NCBI RefSeq assembly: GCF_000092505.1
Contig: NC_014136.1
Location: 1,063,501-1,127,500 of the forward strand
Direction: 5' to 3'
Source of the DNA: Leuconostoc kimchii IMSNU 11154
GTDB taxonomy: Bacteria > Bacillota > Bacilli > Lactobacillales > Lactobacillaceae
DNA length: 64,000 nucleotides
The notes below the pieces were generated by a model that saw only the letters and a program-made list of their open reading frames with translations, did not search any database and had not been told where the DNA came from. Positions 8,930 to 17,340 of this stretch are shown piece after piece. Every line of letters starts with the position of its first letter. Position 1 is the stretch's first letter. A program made the position numbers and the translations under genes.

Positions 8930-10528
8930 TTGAAGTTTAGTGAATTAGGTTTGTCGCAGGATATTTTAGATGCTATTACAACACATGGTTATGTGGAAGC
9001 AACACCAATCCAAGAAAAGACAATTCCGTTAACTTTGTCTGGTAGAGATGTTATTGGACAAGCGCAAACAGGAACTGGTAAAACAGCAGCTTTCGGTTTG
9101 CCAATATTAGAACATATTGATTTAAACAATAAAAATATACAAGCATTAATTGTATCACCAACTCGTGAATTGGCTATTCAAACCGCTGATGAATTAAAGA
9201 AATTGGGTCGTGATAAGCATGTCGATGTACAGGTTGTCTTTGGTGGATCTGATATTCGTCGTCAAATCCAAAATTTGAAGTCACATCCTCAAATTCTTGT
9301 TGGTACACCAGGTCGTTTACTTGACCATATCAACCGTAAGACCGTTAAAATTGACAATGTAAAAACATTAGTATTGGACGAAGCTGATGAAATGTTAAAC
9401 ATGGGCTTCTTGGAAGATATTGAATCAATTATTAAGAATACCCCTGCTGATCGTCAAACACTACTATTTTCAGCAACGATGCCACCAGCAATTAAGCGCA
9501 TCGGTGTTAAGTTCATGACAAATCCTGAGCATATTCAAATTGAAGCAAAAGAATTAACAACTGATTTAGTTGATCAATACTTTGTTCGTATGCGCGAAAA
9601 TGAAAAGTTTGATACCATGACACGTATTTTTGATGTGCAAGCACCAAAGTTAGCGATTGTCTTTGGCCGAACAAAGCGTCGCGTTGAGGAATTATCACGT
9701 GGATTAGAAGCACGTGGTTATCATGCAGCTGGATTGCACGGTGATTTGACACAACAGATGCGTTCGCGTGTTTTGGCACAATTTAAGTCACATGAAATCA
9801 ACATATTGGTTGCGACTGATGTAGCAGCACGTGGCTTAGATGTTAAAGACGTTTCCCACGTTTATAATTTTGATATTCCACAAGACCCTGAATCATATGT
9901 CCACCGTATTGGACGTACTGGACGTGCTGGAGCAAAGGGTGTGTCTGTCACACTTGTTGCGCCAAATGAAATGGATTACTTACGTGCCGTTGAAGACTTA
10001 ACAAAAAAGCGTATGACAGCACTTGAACCAGCTTCTTTGCAAGAAGCACGTGTTGGTAAAATAAAGAATGCTGCGGGCGAAGTTGACCAAATTGTTAATG
10101 CTGTAGATGTTAAAGACATTCAATCAGAAGTTGATAAGTTGACGTCAAAGTATTCATCTGAACAGTTAGCAGCTGCATTATTGTCTTCTGTTGCTGATTT
10201 AGAGAAGCAAAACACACCTGTTGAAATTACACGTGAACGTCCATTACCACGTCGTCGTGGTGGTAGCGGCGGATCACGTAATGGTGGTGGCGATCGTCGT
10301 CGTGGTGGAAACGGTGGTGGTTACCGTGGTAATCGTGATCGTCGCGGTAATGGGGAATCATCGCGTAACGGCGGTGGGCAACGTCGTTCAGGTCGTGATG
10401 GTGGTTCTGCAAGTAGCGAACGTCGTTTTGGTGATTACAAACGTCGTGATGGCCGTTCTACTGAACGTCATTCAAATGGTGGTGCACCTCGTCAACGTCG
10501 TGAATTTACCGTACGTGAGAAAGATTAA
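8930..10528 (+). CDS. cshA: DEAD-box RNA helicase, CshA type
   Basis: ATP-dependent RNA helicase of 532 residues, in many Firmicutes a cold-shock and mRNA-decay factor linked to RNase Y. The motifs are in order: Q motif (ATPIQEKTIPL), AQTGTGKT, PTRELA, TPGRLLDH, DEAD, SAT, VFGRTKRRVEEL, HGDLTQ, ATDVAARGLD and HRIGRTGRAG. The tail from about 450 is basic and rich in RG and GG, an RNA-binding low-complexity region. The TTG at 8930 is chosen because AGAGGAG lies 8 bases upstream; an in-frame TTG at 8894 lacks such a site. A small GCGC/GCGC hairpin (8902-8915) abuts the ribosome binding site. Confidence 0.94.
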   Translation: MKFSELGLSQDILDAITTHGYVEATPIQEKTIPLTLSGRDVIGQAQTGTGKTAAFGLPILEHIDLNNKNIQALIVSPTRELAIQTADELKKLGRDKHVDVQVVFGGSDIRRQIQNLKSHPQILVGTPGRLLDHINRKTVKIDNVKTLVLDEADEMLNMGFLEDIESIIKNTPADRQTLLFSATMPPAIKRIGVKFMTNPEHIQIEAKELTTDLVDQYFVRMRENEKFDTMTRIFDVQAPKLAIVFGRTKRRVEELSRGLEARGYHAAGLHGDLTQQMRSRVLAQFKSHEINILVATDVAARGLDVKDVSHVYNFDIPQDPESYVHRIGRTGRAGAKGVSVTLVAPNEMDYLRAVEDLTKKRMTALEPASLQEARVGKIKNAAGEVDQIVNAVDVKDIQSEVDKLTSKYSSEQLAAALLSSVADLEKQNTPVEITRERPLPRRRGGSGGSRNGGGDRRRGGNGGGYRGNRDRRGNGESSRNGGGQRRSGRDGGSASSERRFGDYKRRDGRSTERHSNGGAPRQRREFTVREKD

Positions 10529-10543
10529 TGATATTTTTGTTGT

Positions 10544-10573
10544 TTAGTGGCTATTCAATTGAATAGTCACTAA
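10544..10573. repeat. 30-bp near-perfect palindrome downstream of cshA
   Basis: Arms TTAGTGGCTATTCAA and TTGAATAGTCACTAA (15 bp, one G-U mismatch). In RNA this folds into a 13-bp hairpin with an AATT loop. No run of T follows, so it is not a normal terminator; a canonical one lies 28 bases further on. It may stabilise the cshA 3' end. Confidence 0.55.
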
Positions 10574-10600
10574 GCATACGATAGTTAAATATATACGATG

Positions 10601-10632
10601 AAACCGTCCAAAACAAAATTTGGATGGTTTTT
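10601..10632 (+). terminator. Intrinsic terminator after cshA
   Basis: AAACCGTCCAAA / TTTGGATGGTTT, 12 bp with one G-U pair, a 6-nt loop and T residues after it. This rules out the folC start at 10598. Confidence 0.85.
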
Positions 10633-10669
10633 CGTTACAGTTATAACTAATAAATTATGGAGCAAGTTA

Positions 10670-11851
10670 ATGAAAACAGTTGAAGAGGCAATCCAATTTA
10701 TACACAGTCGACCAAAGGGCGGCAAAAAAGAATCAATGGATCGTATGTATGATTTACTTGGTGCTTTAGATAATCCTCAAAACAGATTACCACCAGCTAT
10801 TCATGTAACAGGCACAAATGGTAAAGGATCAGTTTCTACCATGGTAAGCAACATTTTGCGTGTGGCAGGATATCAAACTGGTTTATATATGTCACCGTAT
10901 ATTACTAATTTTCGTGAACGGATACAAATTAATAATCAACTGATTTCTAAAACTGACCTAGTGACTACCACAAAAGAAGTGGCTGATTGTTTAAACATAT
11001 TAGATCAGAAGCTAGCGCCAGATATACCTACTGAGTTTGAGGTATTAACGGCTATTATGTTGACCTACTTTTCAAAAAAAGAATTAGATGCCATTGTGAT
11101 TGAGGTGGGCATCGGGGGTCAATTAGATTCAACTAATGTGATGAAACAGACAAAAGTGGCAGTCATTACAAGTGTTGGTTTGGATCACCAAGCTTTGTTA
11201 GGTCATACAATCTCGGAAATTGCTTGGCAAAAAGCAGGAATTATTCAAGATGATAGTTCAGTGGTTATTGGTGATCTACCTGAAGAGGCGCAATTAGTCG
11301 TTGCTAGTCGTTCAAAAAGCCCTTTGATTAGAGGGGAAATTGGTGTATTTGAGCAAGGCTTACCGGGTCATTACCAAATTCAAAACACTGCAACGGCTGT
11401 GGCAGCGGTTAATGCGTTTGATAACAGAATTACGCCTGAACAAATCAGTAAAGGTCTAGACGATAGTCAACTAGCAGCCCGTTTTGAACGTGTTAAGCCT
11501 GGTGTACTAATTGATGGCGCACATAATGCACAAGGCTTAAAAAAATTATATGAATCTCTTAACACAGAAACCTACCAAGAAAAAACGGTTACTTTGATTA
11601 TTGGCAGTTTGATGGACAAAAATGTGGTATTAGAGTTTGACGAAATTCTAAAAAATCACAGATTTCAAATAATATTAGTACCATTTGTTGGCCCAAACGG
11701 GCGCCATAGTTTGAATATAGATTCAGTTGCCAAAAAATATGGCATTTCGACAGCATCTAGTTGGCGTGAGGCTTACCAGCAACACCAAGCTGATATTGTA
11801 GTTTTCACAGGGTCATTATATTTTGTTAGTCAGGTGCGAGGAGAAATATGA
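10670..11851 (+). CDS. folC: Folylpolyglutamate/dihydrofolate synthase
   Basis: Mur-ligase-family enzyme that adds glutamate to folates (and may also make dihydrofolate from dihydropteroate). It has 393 residues from the ATG at 10670, preceded by TATGGAGC. The P-loop is VTGTNGKGSVSTMV, followed by MSPYITNFRERIQIN (folate site), EVGIGGQLDSTN and SVGLDHQALLGHTISEIAWQKAGI. The C-terminal domain starts near LIDGAHNAQGL. The upstream in-frame ATG at 10598 lies inside the cshA terminator and is rejected. The stop overlaps the next gene by 4 bases (ATGA). Confidence 0.93.
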   Translation: MKTVEEAIQFIHSRPKGGKKESMDRMYDLLGALDNPQNRLPPAIHVTGTNGKGSVSTMVSNILRVAGYQTGLYMSPYITNFRERIQINNQLISKTDLVTTTKEVADCLNILDQKLAPDIPTEFEVLTAIMLTYFSKKELDAIVIEVGIGGQLDSTNVMKQTKVAVITSVGLDHQALLGHTISEIAWQKAGIIQDDSSVVIGDLPEEAQLVVASRSKSPLIRGEIGVFEQGLPGHYQIQNTATAVAAVNAFDNRITPEQISKGLDDSQLAARFERVKPGVLIDGAHNAQGLKKLYESLNTETYQEKTVTLIIGSLMDKNVVLEFDEILKNHRFQIILVPFVGPNGRHSLNIDSVAKKYGISTASSWREAYQQHQADIVVFTGSLYFVSQVRGEI

Positions 11852-13248
11852 AACAATTAGATAAAAGATTATCCCCACGTTTAATTTTAAGTGTTTTAGC
11901 TATTGGGTTGCTGGGATTTTCAGACATTATGTTAGAAACAGCTTTAAATGTCAGTTTTCCACAACTTATGGTTGAATTTAATGTGACATCTAGCACAGTA
12001 CAGTGGTTAACGTCAGGCGTTATCTTGCTCACAAGTATGGTTGTTATTCTATCGCCGTGGTTGAAAAAGCGATTTACAAATAGAAGTCAATTTATGGTAG
12101 CGACAATCATTTCCATTATTGGTGTTTTAATTGACGCGTTAAGTGGTGATTTTGGGTTTACATTGTTTGGACGTCTATTACAAGGTATTGGTGGTGGTGT
12201 CGGGTTACCGTTGATGTATAATGTTATTTTTGAACAAGTGCCTGAAAGCAAGCGAGGCTCAATGGTAGGGTTGGGATCATTGATCATATCGTTTGCACCA
12301 GCTCTTGGTCCAGCGTTTGGTGGTTACCTAACTCAAAATTTTGGTTGGCATACCGTTTTTTGGGTGGTGCTACCGGTACAAATTGGGTCATTGATTCTTG
12401 GCTGGTTTACGATTCGTCAGGTGTCAAATTTGACTAAAGAAAGGCTAGATGTCATTGGTTGGCTACTTTTGAGTGCTTTTTTCGTAGCAGGTATCTTTGT
12501 CATTGAACGCATTAGTACACATGGCATTGCAAATACAATGAGTATTGTATTGCTTATGATCATGTTTGGGGGTATTGCTGGCTATCTAGCTTATGCTCGA
12601 GTCGCTGAGAATCCGCTCTTAAATCTAGATATTTTTAAATTTAGCGTATTTTCGTTAAGTATTGTGGCATCTTTTATCATTCAGGTTGTGAATTTGACAT
12701 TTAATTACGCTGTACCAATGATATTACAAATTGTGTTACTCAAAAATTCTCAAGTTGCTGGATTAGCATTATTACCTGGTGCAATAGGCTATGCATTAAT
12801 GGCTATTATTTCGGGTCGAATGTACGATCGTTATGGCGCCAAATTGCCACTCACTATTGGTTTAATGCTTATGATTACTGGAACTATACTGATGTCTACT
12901 GTGCCTATCAGTTTATATGGCATGACCATTAGTTTTATGGTTATACAGCTAGGTGCTGGTTTTTGGTTTGGTAATAACATGACACATGCTGTTAGTCGTG
13001 TGCCAGTTCATTATCAGAGCGCTGGTAATTCAATTTTTGCAGCTACAAATAATTATTCAGCTGCAGTGGGCATTGCGCTTGCAGCAGGTATTATTGCAAC
13101 TTTTCAAAATAACACGAGTACAATAGGACATCTAGTCTCAGCAACGCGTCTTGGTGCCATTTGGTTATTTAGAACAGATGTGATTTTAATTGGATTGGCG
13201 ACATTTTTATCAATTCGTGCTTTACTGATTGTGAAAAAAAAGCGGTAA
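11848..13248 (+). CDS. MFS drug:proton antiporter, 14-TMS (DHA2/EmrB type)
   Basis: Polytopic membrane exporter of 466 residues with about 14 hydrophobic segments. The opening LLGFSDIMLETALNVSFPQL matches the first helix of DHA2 transporters (usual D-x-T-I-V-N-V-A-L-P). GRLLQGIGGGVGLPL is the motif B region, and SFAPALGPAFGGYL is antiporter motif C. It belongs with LmrB/EmrB-like pumps, driven by the proton gradient; substrates cannot be told. It is translationally coupled to folC. A short linker precedes radC, which may be in the same transcript. Confidence 0.85.
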   Translation: MKQLDKRLSPRLILSVLAIGLLGFSDIMLETALNVSFPQLMVEFNVTSSTVQWLTSGVILLTSMVVILSPWLKKRFTNRSQFMVATIISIIGVLIDALSGDFGFTLFGRLLQGIGGGVGLPLMYNVIFEQVPESKRGSMVGLGSLIISFAPALGPAFGGYLTQNFGWHTVFWVVLPVQIGSLILGWFTIRQVSNLTKERLDVIGWLLLSAFFVAGIFVIERISTHGIANTMSIVLLMIMFGGIAGYLAYARVAENPLLNLDIFKFSVFSLSIVASFIIQVVNLTFNYAVPMILQIVLLKNSQVAGLALLPGAIGYALMAIISGRMYDRYGAKLPLTIGLMLMITGTILMSTVPISLYGMTISFMVIQLGAGFWFGNNMTHAVSRVPVHYQSAGNSIFAATNNYSAAVGIALAAGIIATFQNNTSTIGHLVSATRLGAIWLFRTDVILIGLATFLSIRALLIVKKKR

Positions 13249-13276
13249 TCACGTATCATCTTGACAGAGGTGAGAA

Positions 13277-13888
13277 ATGACTTTAAATGATCAAATCAAA
13301 AAATATTATGCTGTTTTTGGTAAAAATGGCGAGAAGGCTGTGCATGATTTGCGGCGTTACTTTCCAAATGACTATGATTTAAACGAAATAACACATGATG
13401 TTGGTGAAGATTTTATAGCACAGAATCCGACACATAATAAAGCGTTGTTAATTGGCGTTGCCATCGGGAAACGTATTGCTGTTACAACACGTCCAAAGTT
13501 ATTAAGCGCTAAGTTTTCTGAAGAAATTGGTGATTATGCACAACGTAAGTTAGGGCATTTGCCCCAAGAACAGTTATGTATTGCGCTGCTTGATGCGCAA
13601 CTCAATGTTATTGGTTGGGAAACAGTGTTCGTGGGCACACTGACACACGTTCAAGCATCACCACGTGAAATCTTCCAACGTGTTTTACAGGCAAATGCTT
13701 TAGGATTTATGATTGTACACAATCATCCAAGTGGGAACCTTAAACCTTCAGATGCAGATATCCAATTTAGCCAACGTTTGAAAGTTTTGGGTGAGCAAAT
13801 GGCTTCACCAATGTTTGATTCTTTTATTGTCACACGCGATAGTTATTGGAGTATGTCAGAAAATAATCAATTAAAAGGTCTGGTATAA
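13277..13888 (+). CDS. radC: RadC-family JAB/MPN domain protein
   Basis: A 203-residue UPF0758 protein. The N-terminal half is a reduced helix-hairpin-helix region. The C-terminal MPN domain has the metal motif HNHPSG-x5-SDADI and the upstream glutamate (GWETVFVGT). RadC was once linked to DNA repair, but its function in bacteria is unsettled; a metalloprotease or nuclease-like role is inferred from the fold only. It lies 28 bases after the exporter with a GAGGTGAG ribosome binding site and closes the unit with a strong terminator. Confidence 0.88.
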   Translation: MTLNDQIKKYYAVFGKNGEKAVHDLRRYFPNDYDLNEITHDVGEDFIAQNPTHNKALLIGVAIGKRIAVTTRPKLLSAKFSEEIGDYAQRKLGHLPQEQLCIALLDAQLNVIGWETVFVGTLTHVQASPREIFQRVLQANALGFMIVHNHPSGNLKPSDADIQFSQRLKVLGEQMASPMFDSFIVTRDSYWSMSENNQLKGLV

Positions 13889-13890
13889 GT

Positions 13891-13930
13891 AAAAAAGCTT
13901 TTACTGGTTTATGCCAGTAAAGGCTTTTTT
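13891..13930 (+). terminator. Intrinsic terminator after radC, probably bidirectional
   Basis: 17-bp stem from AAAAAAGC to GCTTTTTT with one G-U pair and a 6-nt loop. A-rich and T-rich flanks allow use on both strands, also serving the - strand gene that ends at 13960. Confidence 0.9.
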
Positions 13931-13959
13931 ACGCAAAGTATGAATATGAAATAGACACA

Positions 13960-14241
13960 CTATGCCATAGCGAGAAAGAAAATTAATAGCGAGAAGACAA
14001 TACGGATAATTAAATGGTAGGTTGACACTTTACCATTTAATATGAGGCCATTGTTTATTGCAGTTAAAATTGCTAGGATTAAGCTGATGGCGAGCCATAA
14101 AGGATACACAAGTGACAAGTATAGCATTGTGATGGCTAATATATTGAGAAATGTGAGCCAAGCAGGTAATTGCTTGCGAGCCGAAAATAGTGCTAGGCTT
14201 GTTAATGTTGCGTAGAGAAAAATTAAGATTGAAATTGTCAT
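13960..14241 (-). CDS. Small integral membrane protein, unknown
   Basis: A 93-residue protein, mostly hydrophobic, with about three to four predicted membrane segments (roughly 3-20, 27-45, 47-67, 78-92) and few charged residues. I do not recognise a family. The - strand start is supported by AAAGGTGG 7 bases upstream. It is divergent from the MerR-like gene, sharing a 68-bp control region with a palindrome, so the regulator may act on it. Confidence 0.7.
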   Translation of the reverse strand: MTISILIFLYATLTSLALFSARKQLPAWLTFLNILAITMLYLSLVYPLWLAISLILAILTAINNGLILNGKVSTYHLIIRIVFSLLIFFLAMA

Positions 14242-14268
14242 TGAATTACCACCTTTTTGTGTTATATT
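14241..14268 (+). promoter_or_regulatory. Promoter for the MerR-like gene
   Basis: TTGAAT (14241-14246), a 16-bp spacer, TATATT (14263-14268). Transcription would start just upstream of the palindrome at 14281. Confidence 0.5.
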
Positions 14269-14280
14269 TATTTAAACACA

Positions 14281-14294
14281 AGGGGTGGACCCCT
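14281..14294. promoter_or_regulatory. Candidate operator palindrome AGGGGT-GG-ACCCCT
   Basis: A GC-rich perfect 6-bp dyad in an otherwise AT-rich divergent control region, just before the ribosome binding site of the MerR-like gene. MerR proteins bind GC-rich dyads of this sort, so autoregulation is plausible. On the - strand it lies between a TTGTGC and an AT-rich region. Confidence 0.4.
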
Positions 14295-14309
14295 GCACAA
14301 GGAGAAACG

Positions 14310-14651
14310 ATGTTCTTGATCAAAACAAGGTCAACAAGAGATACTGTACGATTTTATATTGAACAGGGGTTATTAACACCATCTAAAAAAGCAGGCAAGT
14401 ACAATTTCACAGATCAGTCGGTCGATGATTATCAAGAAATTATTGCGCTTAAACAGATGGGATTATCAATATCAGCTATTAAAGCGATAAAAAAAATGCA
14501 TGATGAAGGTTGTGGCACCTCTGAACAGCGGCAACAAAATACGATCATTATATCTGAAGCATTAGATAACGTTGCCACTGAATTGGCTGTTTTAAATGAC
14601 AGAAAGAAACGTTTAATTGCAATGAAAGAACAATTGGAAAAAACGATGTAA
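14310..14651 (+). CDS. MerR-family regulator with shortened N-terminal helix
   Basis: A 113-residue protein. The second helix and wing of the MerR DNA-binding domain are clear (STRDTVRFYIEQGLLTPSKK, then YNFTDQSVDDYQEIIALKQMG), followed by a coiled-coil dimer helix to the end. The usual first helix (as in IGELAKLTGV) is missing: the protein starts MFLIKTRSTRDTVRFY, as if five to seven codons were lost. The start is fixed by AAGGAGAAACG-ATG. No effector domain with Cys pairs is seen. DNA binding may be impaired or the fold may tolerate the loss. Confidence 0.75.
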   Translation: MFLIKTRSTRDTVRFYIEQGLLTPSKKAGKYNFTDQSVDDYQEIIALKQMGLSISAIKAIKKMHDEGCGTSEQRQQNTIIISEALDNVATELAVLNDRKKRLIAMKEQLEKTM

Positions 14652-14747
14652 TTAAATTATTATCGGGATATGTTTGTCATACTTTTTTTGTTATGAGAAA
14701 ACTGGTAGAATAGAATGGACTGAAATTGTACAATAAACGAGGAAAAA

Positions 14748-15965
14748 ATGACAGATAAAAAACCAGCAGTATGGTATGAACATCTCCATACTGAAAAACA
14801 TACAGGTGCACGTCGTGGTCGTATTCATACACCACATGGCACCTTTGAAACACCGATGTTTATGCCTGTTGGTACCCAAGGTGCTGTAAAGGGTGTGGGC
14901 ACACGAGAATTAAAGGAAATTGGGTCGCAATTTATTTTAAGTAATACATATCATTTATGGGTGCGTCCAGGAGATGAATTGATTGCTCAAGCTGGTGGTT
15001 TACATAAGTATATGGGATGGGACCAAGCAATTTTAACAGATTCTGGCGGCTTCCAAGTGTTCTCATTATCTGATGCGCGTAAGTTGCAAGAAGAAGGCGT
15101 GACTTTCCAGAATCACGTTAATGGTGATAAAATGTTTTTATCACCTGAAGTTGCCATGCGTATTCAAAATAATTTGGGCTCTGATGTCATGATGCAACTT
15201 GACGAAGCGATTCCATATTTTGAAACATATGATTATATCAAAAATTCAATGCAACGCTCTTTACGATGGGCTGAGCGAGCGCAGGTTGCACATAAAAACC
15301 CAGATTCGCAAGGTCTGTTTGGTATTGTTCAAGGTGCTGGATTTAAAGCGCTACGTACAGAATCGGCCAATGGTTTAGTTGGCATGGATTTGCCAGGTTA
15401 TGCAGTTGGTGGGTTGTCTGTTGGTGAGTCGAAGCTTGAAATGAATCGCGTGCTAGATTTTACAATGCCGTTGTTACCTGAAGACAAACCGAGATATTTG
15501 ATGGGTGTGGCTGCGCCAGATTCGTTAATTGATGGTGTCATCCGCGGTGTGGACATGTTTGACTCTGTTTTGCCAACACGTATCGCTCGGAAAGGCACTT
15601 TAATGACGCGACGTGGCCGGGTGGTTATTAAAAACTCAAAGTATAAAAATGATTTTACACCTTTAGATCCAGATTTGAGTTATTATTCACCAAACCAAAT
15701 CAGAACAACACAGTTTGGCAATCAAGCACAATTTGACAATCCATCATATAATCCCTTTGGGAATTTAACACGTTCTTATTTACATCATCTATTTAATGCT
15801 AATGAAATATTGGGCGCACAATTAGCTTCACAACACAACCTGCGTTTTCTATTACAATTTATGGAAGATATGCGAACTGCGATTGAAAATGATGAATTAC
15901 TCGAATTTCGTGAGACAGTCATGGAAGAGTATGGTTATAACAAACCAAATGCGCGTTTATTTTAA
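14748..15965 (+). CDS. tgt: tRNA-guanine transglycosylase lacking the zinc-binding cysteines
   Basis: Exchanges guanine for preQ1 at position 34 of GUN-anticodon tRNAs, a step towards queuosine. The TIM-barrel core is intact: [38 protein letters not shown] (general-acid Asp98), [15 protein letters not shown] and [11 protein letters not shown] (nucleophile Asp272). At 405 residues it is 20-30 longer than usual. The C-terminal zinc motif C-x-C-x2-C is gone: after [13 protein letters not shown] an unrelated stretch of about 25 residues rich in N, Q and F leads to LTRSYLHHL. The whole protein has no cysteine. A structural zinc ion is standard in this family, so this form must be stabilised differently or be impaired. 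Confidence 0.93.
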   Translation: MTDKKPAVWYEHLHTEKHTGARRGRIHTPHGTFETPMFMPVGTQGAVKGVGTRELKEIGSQFILSNTYHLWVRPGDELIAQAGGLHKYMGWDQAILTDSGGFQVFSLSDARKLQEEGVTFQNHVNGDKMFLSPEVAMRIQNNLGSDVMMQLDEAIPYFETYDYIKNSMQRSLRWAERAQVAHKNPDSQGLFGIVQGAGFKALRTESANGLVGMDLPGYAVGGLSVGESKLEMNRVLDFTMPLLPEDKPRYLMGVAAPDSLIDGVIRGVDMFDSVLPTRIARKGTLMTRRGRVVIKNSKYKNDFTPLDPDLSYYSPNQIRTTQFGNQAQFDNPSYNPFGNLTRSYLHHLFNANEILGAQLASQHNLRFLLQFMEDMRTAIENDELLEFRETVMEEYGYNKPNARLF

Positions 15966-16000
15966 ATTAATAAACAATAGTTTGATATAATTAAAGTAGA

Positions 16001-16025
16001 ATGTTTGTCAAAAATAGGCAAACAT
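16001..16025. repeat. Hairpin between tgt and yajC
   Basis: ATGTTTGTC / GGCAAACAT, 9 bp with one G-U pair and a 7-nt A-rich loop, just after a TATAAT-like box. It may be a 5' UTR hairpin of yajC; there is no run of T. Confidence 0.35.
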
Positions 16026-16051
16026 AGTTAAGAAAGTAGGAAATCGTTATT

Positions 16052-16423
16052 ATGAATATCAATTTAATTCTCCCAATCGTTGTTATTGTTGGTATGTTGT
16101 GGTTTATGAGCCGTCAACAGAAAAAACAACGCGCGGCACAAGAGGAACGTCAAAATAGTTTGGAACAAGGTTCAGAAATTGTGACAATTGGTGGTTTACA
16201 TGCGATTGTTGACAGCGTTGACAGTGTGAATAAAACTGTTGATCTTGATGCGGAAGGCGTTATTTTAACGTATGATATGGCAGCTATTCGAACAATCAAG
16301 CCTAAGGCAAATACAACAGATCCTAAACCAGCTGTTGAAGATTTGAAGCCTGCTGATAGTGAGGACAAAGAAGAGACAGTTGAAAAAATCACTGTTGATT
16401 CCGATAAGCCTTCAGAAAAATAA
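16052..16423 (+). CDS. yajC: Sec translocase accessory subunit YajC
   Basis: A single-span membrane protein of 123 residues associated with SecDF/SecYEG. The N-terminal segment (about 3-20) is followed by SRQQKKQRAAQEERQNSL and GSEIVTIGGLHAIVDSV, the YajC hallmark. The C-terminal third is an acidic, K/E/D/P-rich tail with no fold. Placement just after tgt is the classic tgt-yajC order. A good AAGTAGGAAATCG ribosome binding site sets the start. Confidence 0.92.
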   Translation: MNINLILPIVVIVGMLWFMSRQQKKQRAAQEERQNSLEQGSEIVTIGGLHAIVDSVDSVNKTVDLDAEGVILTYDMAAIRTIKPKANTTDPKPAVEDLKPADSEDKEETVEKITVDSDKPSEK

Positions 16424-16430
16424 ATTGCTT

Positions 16431-16453
16431 AAGAGCTGTAGTAGCTCTTTTTT
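16431..16453 (+). terminator. Intrinsic terminator after yajC
   Basis: AAGAGCT / AGCTCTT with a 5-nt loop, followed by a run of T. Confidence 0.85.
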
Positions 16454-16603
16454 AGTAGAAACAACTAATATGACTTACAAATAATGTCAAATTAACAAGG
16501 TGTGACTTATTATAAAATTAATGAGTATATGGTTGTGCGTGCACCTATGATAAAAGTCGTGTATGATAAGAATAACGATTTTTAAGTAGAAGGAGGAAAG
16601 CGT

Positions 16604-16627
16604 TTGTTTATGATGACAATCATCTAA
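16604..16627 (+). other. Short ORF behind a consensus ribosome binding site, upstream of the HD hydrolase
   Basis: AGAAGGAGG at 16588-16596 is one of the best ribosome binding sites in the window. It serves TTG-TTT-ATG-ATG-ACA-ATC-ATC-TAA, not the next gene, whose ATG lies 20 bases after this stop in another frame. Confidence 0.35.
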
Positions 16628-16646
16628 GGTAATTGTTAACTATCAA

Positions 16647-17315
16647 ATGCAAAATATTATTATGCCAATGCACGAATTTTTTATGGGGATGAATCAACTA
16701 GAACTCATTAACCGCGCACCCGGTTTCTTTAAATATCAACCACATAATGTTGCCGCACATTCTTGGAAAGTAACGCAAATTGCGCAATTCTTGGCTGACG
16801 TTGAGTCACAAAACGGGGCAAGTATTAATTGGCAATCGGTTTATGAAAAAGCGTTAAATCATGATTACACCGAGCGATTTATTGGTGATATTAAGACCCC
16901 TGTAAAATATGCAACGTCAACATTACGCTCTATGCTCGCTGATGTTGAGGATTCAATGACAGAGAACTTCATTAAAACAGAAATTCCACGTCAATTTCAG
17001 TCGGCTTATACACGTCGCTTGGGTGAGGGGAAAGATGGCAGTATTGAGGGACAAATATTATCGATAGCCGATAAAGTTGATTTGATGTATGAGGCGTATG
17101 GAGAGCTAGAAAAATTTAATCCAGAACCAGTGTTTGTTAATATTTTCCAGAGCAGTTTGGAGGCGTTAGCTGAATTTAAACATATGGCAAGTGTTAAATA
17201 TATTGCGACAGATATTTTACCGGATATATTTTCCGAAGACTTTATCAATAAAGATTTGTTATACGACCTTGCCAAGAGTTTATTACCAGATTTTGCTGCG
17301 GCTGAAAATAAGTAG
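16647..17315 (+). CDS. HD-domain hydrolase, YfbR/HDDC2-like 5'-nucleotidase
   Basis: A 222-residue metal-dependent phosphohydrolase. HD signature residues are seen at HNVAAHSWKVTQIAQFL, ALNHDYTERFIGDIKTP (HD pair) and QILSIADKVDLMYEAYGE. This matches YfbR-like enzymes that dephosphorylate dNMPs. The NRAPGFFKYQPHNVAAHS region is typical of the family. The start is uncertain: ATG at 16647 or 16665, neither with a clear ribosome binding site, while a strong site upstream leads into a tiny ORF. It is followed after 25 bases by the broken Nudix gene. Confidence 0.8.
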   Translation: MQNIIMPMHEFFMGMNQLELINRAPGFFKYQPHNVAAHSWKVTQIAQFLADVESQNGASINWQSVYEKALNHDYTERFIGDIKTPVKYATSTLRSMLADVEDSMTENFIKTEIPRQFQSAYTRRLGEGKDGSIEGQILSIADKVDLMYEAYGELEKFNPEPVFVNIFQSSLEALAEFKHMASVKYIATDILPDIFSEDFINKDLLYDLAKSLLPDFAAAENK

Positions 17316-17340
17316 TGTACATTAAGTTAAGAGAGAATAG

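Noticed and set aside
10221..10547. Overlapping ORFs in other frames over the cshA tail
   Set aside because: They are products of the repetitive CGT/GGT codons of the RG-rich tail, with no ribosome binding site and biased V/H composition.
10598..10669. N-terminal extension of FolC starting at 10598
   Set aside because: It lies inside the cshA terminator and has no ribosome binding site; ATG 10670 matches the family start.
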